Shown here piece after piece: positions 59,545 through 64,000 of a stretch of 64,000 nt of DNA. Both the position numbers and the translations under genes were made by a program. Position 1 is the first letter of the stretch. Every line of letters starts with the position of its first letter. Source of the stretch: Gyromitra esculenta. Its lineage: Eukaryota > Ascomycota > Pezizomycetes > Pezizales > Discinaceae. The stretch spans positions 372,001 through 436,000 of the forward strand of contig JBCAML010000008.1 of the NCBI GenBank assembly GCA_038503075.1, read 5' to 3'. Under the pieces are notes generated by a model. The model ran no database searches. It was not told the DNA's origin and saw only the letters and a program-made list of their open reading frames with translations.

Positions 59545-61100
59545 AAGTTTTCGTTGATCGAGTCAAAGTTATCAAGTTGTGGTCTAAGGTGAAGATGCCT
59601 GGTTATAGGGAGTTGAAGTCGAGAAGAGGAATGGATAGTAACAAGAGGGGAGGCAAGGCTGAAGTCTAAGTACATGTTCCAGGGATGACGAATATGCTCA
59701 AGTAAGTTGGTACTCCGCCCTCATTTCAGCGCGCAGTACTCGTATTTGACTGACGTCTCTAGACGATAGGTTAGGCCCGCATATCGCACGAAGCTGTAAG
59801 AAAGTAATATTGGACAGGAAGCAAAGCAGCCCGTTTTAAAACATTGGCCAAATATATTGGCTTACCTAGAGTATCCTACATGGCAACCGTCCATCCAAAC
59901 CGTGTTCCCCGCCCCGGTGAAACAATTTCTAGATAGTTCATAGGATCTTTTCTATGTCGCGGCTGAGCTCTCCATGAATAGGTCGACATAATCCCCAGAC
60001 CGTAGCCATCACGGCTACGGCTACAGAAATCGGTTGGTGCCAAACGCACGTCGCAAGTACAGCCGTATAAGAAAAGTCTCGACACCCAGTTGCTGTCCCG
60101 CTAGTGAGGTGGGTGTCAAGACTTTTCTTACGCGGCTACACAGAGCAACCTATGAAGCCTGAAATCAAACAATTAGTCATCACTTGTACACTGCTTAGTC
60201 ATACTCTGGGTTTTTTTTCTACGGCAGCCTGCTTGAGTTAGTTGCAGCCCTGGAGGTTTGGCTAGCATGGACTCTAGCCTAGCAACCCGCTATCAGGATT
60301 TAGGACTTCTCCTGCCCTCAATTTCCCAAACCGTGAGCAAGGAGGAATCGAGCCCGGCTAAGCGAGCTATTTGGTATATAAAAAAAGCTACTCTAGAGTA
60401 CTTCAGGGGGGTTGATGAACGCAGCAAAGTTTCGGCGTAGCTGGGATGAAACGAGCCTGATTACGACTAATCCATCAACCGAGTAACCCAAAAACCGCTC
60501 GAGCAAGCAGAGACCTCCGGGTAGTGGGGATGGTCGTATTAGTCAAGTTCTAAATTCTAAAATTTGGACATCGGATCTCACTCGCATTTATTGGGTTCAC
60601 CAAATGTTGAAACTATCGACAACAGTACCCAGAGTTGTCTCGAATCAGTCCCAATTAGGCTTAACTTGTTTATATAATTTACTTCACCAAGCCAACAGAG
60701 TTTGGTTCGAGACAAGTACTCAGGGCTCCACCCCTGTAGACTCCTGATAGCCAGACGGGCTTTGGAAGACCCGGGTTTTGGGAACATTCTATTGGTCAAT
60801 CTCTTGTATATAGTGCCTGCTTTGCTTGCATCTCGCTCAGAATCCTAAGTTCGATCGTGGTCCAAAACTCCACACCGAACTCGCGATATTTCTAATAGAT
60901 AAAGGCAGGGGCTCTGACCACAACTCTCAAGTACATGTAACTAAGAGCGTTCAACTATAAGGAAAAGAGAAAGAAAACCCTGCACAATTTATCAAGGGCA
61001 TTAACTTCCCCGAGACATATCAATAGATTAACCGTAGAACTATGATGTAAAGGAAATAGTTCCACTCCAAAACCTTAACCCTTCAAGGTCAATTTCTAAC
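59545..61100. other. Intergenic interval
   Basis: Contains the upstream region of the kinase-ankyrin gene. An imperfect inverted repeat lies near 60055-60130: GTATAAGAAAAGTCTCGACACCC and its near-complement read outward from a short spacer. No gene is supported. Confidence 0.5.
60053..60136. repeat. Inverted repeat, about 35-bp arms
   Basis: The left arm (about 60060-60090: GCCGTATAAGAAAAGTCTCG then ACACCC) is the near reverse complement of the right arm (about 60105-60136: GGTGTCAAGACTTTTCTTAC then GCGGC). The arms are separated by about 15-20 bases. The fold could be a hairpin or a small MITE-like element. Confidence 0.7.
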
Positions 61101-61109
61101 CTTGCAATT

Positions 61110-61415
61110 TCTAGATAACTTCTCTCCTTCGCAGTTCTAAATGCGACATTGAGATCGCCTGCTCCGGCTTCAGCTTCACCGTTTCTATATGAACTCCTTC
61201 AACTGCTGTTCGAAGTGCCATATAGTTGGGCGAATGTGCCTCGGTATTGATATTGTTACCGTGCTACAATAAGAACCTCACCATATCGGTATGCCCGCCC
61301 CCGGCCGCAGCCTGCAGCGCTGTCCGGCCCCCTCGTAGACTACATCAGCATTAACATCTGTTTTTTTATCTAGGAGAATCTTCACTATCCTAATTCGTTC
61401 TGGGTCTAAATGGAG
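61110..61415 (-). pseudogene. Relic of a related ankyrin array
   Basis: On the minus strand one can read fragments such as RIVKILLDKKTDVNAD, then an ALQAAA-like block in a shifted frame and MALRTAVEGVHIETVKL. These are degenerate ankyrin repeats related to those at 57253-58000. Small indels break the frame between repeats. It is probably a remnant of a paralogous kinase-ankyrin gene. Confidence 0.65.
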
Positions 61416-62667
61416 GATCTTGCGAGGAGGTCTAAAAAAAAATCAATTACTACTCTGGAGGGCGTACCTACATGTAGTCCCTTCAGAGTACATATACTCT
61501 ACACTAGGAGTCAAAAGCTCTGCAGAACTCTTGCTAGTAGCAGGTTGCCTCCCAGCAACCACAGCTGTAGACACCCAGAAGACATGGTGAGTATCTTAGC
61601 GTGTACCCCTTGTCGCTTCAGCAAAATCCAGGGATCTTTTTTGACCGCTTTGGTGGTTATAACGCTTATTCGTTACCCCAGAAGATGGCGTTCCACCGTC
61701 GTTGCTAAGCACGAATTTGCAGAACTTGCACCTACCTCCCACTGTAGGTGTCGATCTGGGAATACCTGTCTTATACTAATAATTCGCCCAACAGCACAAA
61801 TTAGGCCAAAGAACCCTATTCGGGGTAGGCACTTAGTACCCAAACATGCAATCTTGATCTACTGGAGAGTAAGGTGGATTTCAACTTTCTGGTTGGTTAC
61901 AAACCCTCCCTACATTCTACTTGCAAAATGCCTGTCCCGATTGCAGGCCATAGACAAGCCTCTAAAACCTCTAGATTAGTATTTTGAAGAAATTAGAAAG
62001 CATAAAATCGCAACCAATGGAATTTTTCGGGAGTGAAATTTTAAGGTCAGATAATACAAGGTCTTCTGCGGATAATAAAGGTCTGGCCAGCCATTTAGGG
62101 CAAATACATGTACCTGTTGCGACCACCGAAGCGAGAAGAGTTTTAAGGGTCTTCTCGGCATCTTGTTTTTTCTGCCGTAGTTTTTCTACTTTGATTTTCG
62201 TAGGATCGGTTATGTCCTATCCCAGAACGACATCCATGTATTAGATAGACTCTAGGCAGCGCAGAAAACCAAAGATGGTGCTAGAGTCCCTTGACAGTAT
62301 CCGGCCTGGTCATCTTCAGGCTCTACTGTAATAACAGCAATTTAGCCCAACACATTTTGCCAAAACCATTTCCCTCGGCTTCCCCGTCCCAGACCCTAGA
62401 TTTAATGACGTCCGAAGAGCCGCACACGTGACGTTCACCAACACCACTTGGCAACACGCTTGATCACTCGGACATTTGCGTCATACCATCATAATGCCTT
62501 CACATCCAATCCCGAAGGTAAATAGGGACCAGTTCCCTCCCCCTGCTTTCTCTCGACCTACTGTTATTGACTTTTTTCCCCCGTCGGTCAGGAAGTACCT
62601 TTACAGCTATTTTTTATTATTTTTTATTTTTTATTCCAAACCAATTATATATACAGAAACCATCACG
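61416..62667. other. Intergenic interval
   Basis: Includes a 189-codon open frame (61410-61979, plus) with no family resemblance and arbitrary-looking composition, which I do not accept as a gene. The final 200 bp are T-rich and form the promoter and leader of the next gene. Confidence 0.45.
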
Positions 62668-63043
62668 ATGCTCAGAACAGCCACTAAGCTCACTCTTCGA
62701 GCCAATTCCAATCCTCTGCGCGTTTGCATGCAGAAGCGCTTCTACGACGAGAAACCTACCCCCCACGCGGTTGAAAAGACTCACGAACTCGACGCACAGA
62801 CTGCAGCCTCGAAGAGTGGTGTAAGAGAGCGTCAGGCCAGCAAGGAAGGTACGGAGACTCAAGGCAAGAAGCAGGATCCTAAAAAGGAGCACCCAGAGGC
62901 CCCAGGGCCAATCATCGGGATGCAGGATGAAAGAGGCCAAAGTACGTCAACCATACAACAACTTCGATGGAGTAGTTTGGGGATTGTGTTGGGCGTGTAG
63001 TAACAAGTTTGTGATGATAGAAGGTGATACAAAACAGAACTAA
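62668..63043 (+). CDS. Small mitochondrial-looking protein (98 aa)
   Basis: Exons: 62668-62941 and 63021-63043; 297 nt in frame. The N-terminus, MLRTATKLTLRANSNPLRV, is a typical Arg/Leu-rich, acid-free mitochondrial presequence, followed by RFYDEK, a likely processing region. The mature part is Lys/Glu/Gln-rich and probably disordered, ending in a conserved-looking EAPGPIIGMQDERGQKG tail. The splice adds KGDTKQN and the stop. I recognise the layout as a fungal conserved small protein of unknown function. An ATG further upstream (62476) would spoil the presequence and is not favoured. Confidence 0.72.
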
Positions 63044-63296
63044 GGGCAATCCTGTGTTCTAGGTTTATGCCACTTTCTCAGGTCAGACGAAAGGAATACT
63101 ACGGGACAATTGGCGGAAGTATTGATGTAATCTTTCTTATCTACCGGGCTTTGCATCCTCTTTTTTTTTGCTTTAGGTACTTGTACAGTTTAAGAGCATT
63201 TTGTAATTTTGATTCGGTTATCCTGTTCCCATATTATTTTTGTTTCCTACCCCAAGTTTTTCTCCACGAAACCTTGACCAGATTACTATAGTGCAA

Positions 63297-64000
63297 TTAA
63301 GCTTTCCCCACCTTGAATGATAATATCTGCAGCTCTGATTAGTTTTTACCCATATTTGACCAATGGACATATCTCTCACATCATTCTTGCCGACTTCTAC
63401 AATATCGGTTTCTGCAACCCTTACACCTCCAACACCCTCTATGTAGGCAATTGGCACATCTCCCATAATCTTCTTCGCAGCATCTCGTACCGTGGTGTTC
63501 CTATAATCGTCAAAACCCATAGGATATGTAGCCAAAAGTACCGAAGAAAATAATCCGGACATACTTATTCACCAGCACACAGTCCCTAAAAACACCCCCA
63601 GTAGCCGACCCAGAGGTGTACGAATGCATATTCCTCACAGGGAAAACAGGAACAAGGCCAAGAAGTTGCGCAGCCCTTGATAGCACCTGAACAACACCGG
63701 TGCTCCCGAAGCGGTACAGGACCATATCCTTCAAATTCTCGATGCGTGCCTTCAGTTTCTCGTCCATCTCCTTCAGTCCCCCGCCATCCGAATCCCCATC
63801 CGCAATCAGATCCTCCCTAGTGTCAACAAACTCGCTGCCTTCAGTGTACCTGATGTAACCCTGTTTCGCTAGTTTCCTCAAGAAGACTTCTGATATAGCG
63901 CTTGTAAGCACAATGGAGTTAGGGTCTTGTTTCTTCGCAATCTTGGCGATGTTCTTGTCCGCATCTGCGTGGTCGATTTTGTTGAGTGCACAGACGGTGG
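63297..64000 (-). CDS. Obg/YchF-related GTPase, YGR210C-like (3' part; 5' end outside window)
   Basis: Exons in window: 64000-63565 (open at the edge), 63500-63380, 63326-63297. The visible part starts in the G4 region ([13 protein letters not shown]) and continues with [43 protein letters not shown] and FRDCVLVNK. The C-terminal TGS-like end has [19 protein letters not shown]. The last 30-nt exon gives ILSFKVGKA and the stop, which matches the ending of yeast YGR210C-type proteins. The intron after GKND was placed for that ending; reading through gives a non-conserved tail. The role in translation or ribosome function is assumed from the Obg family only. Confidence 0.9.

Noticed and set aside
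61410..61979. 189-codon plus-strand frame
   Set aside because: No recognisable motif, odd composition and no supporting exon; it probably arose by chance in decayed DNA.
1..64000. CRISPR arrays, operons, bacterial-type regulatory sites
   Set aside because: The sequence is eukaryotic; simple repeats lack spacer structure.

Overview
The window is nuclear DNA of a filamentous ascomycete. Protein genes are broken by many short introns (about 47-190 bp, mostly 50-90) with GT..AG ends and CTAAC/CTRAY branch sites. They encode fungal-type proteins: a group I G-alpha, TrpE, KTI12, EFM7, fRMsr and Argonaute. Intergenic DNA is long, rich in simple repeats and holds decayed transposable elements. That texture fits Pezizomycetes (truffle-like fungi), but the placement is inference. 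No rRNA, convincing tRNA or CRISPR was seen.

Layout. 1-2.3 kb: gene-free. 2.3-10.2 kb: an old Ty3/gypsy chromovirus-type LTR retrotransposon, broken in gag and RT but with a long RNase H-integrase frame. 10.2-11.3 kb: two imperfect tandem duplications of another repeat. 12.2-15.6 kb (-): an intact eight-exon Argonaute with all four slicer residues. 15.6-24.7 kb: a gene-poor, decayed stretch. 24.7 kb (-): a small unrecognised protein. 27.7-29.0 kb (-): a G-alpha subunit of exactly 353 codons. 31.8-33.2 kb (-): free methionine-R-sulfoxide reductase, whose reading frame needs a 5-nt micro-exon. 33.6-34.7 kb (-): a dienelactone hydrolase-family protein. 37.8-38.6 kb (-): a bZIP factor. 39.7-40.4 kb (-): EFM7-type methyltransferase. 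41.1-43.1 kb (-): anthranilate synthase component I. 46.6-48.2 kb (+): a CECR5/YKR070W-type HAD hydrolase. 50.8-52.8 kb (+): a secreted-then-membrane-anchored kelch protein. 53.2-54.4 kb (+): KTI12. 57.3-59.5 kb (-): a protein kinase-ankyrin gene with a GC-AG intron, an in-frame stop and a 13-bp deletion. 61.1-61.4 kb: a relic of a related ankyrin array. 62.7-63.0 kb (+): a small mitochondrial-looking protein. 63.3 kb to the window end (-): the 3' part of a YGR210C-like Obg-family GTPase.

The genes are mostly unrelated housekeeping functions, not a cluster. Two links stand out. The Argonaute is slicer-competent by sequence and lies close to a dead retrotransposon whose two LTRs have decayed differently, with CpG losses concentrated in the 5' copy. 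Several genes (fRMsr, KTI12, TrpE, DLH) carry an intron within the first one to nine codons, giving first exons of 3, 6, 12 and 25 nt. All spliced models were built by hand from reading frame, splice consensus and family conservation; each multi-exon model closes in frame to its stop.
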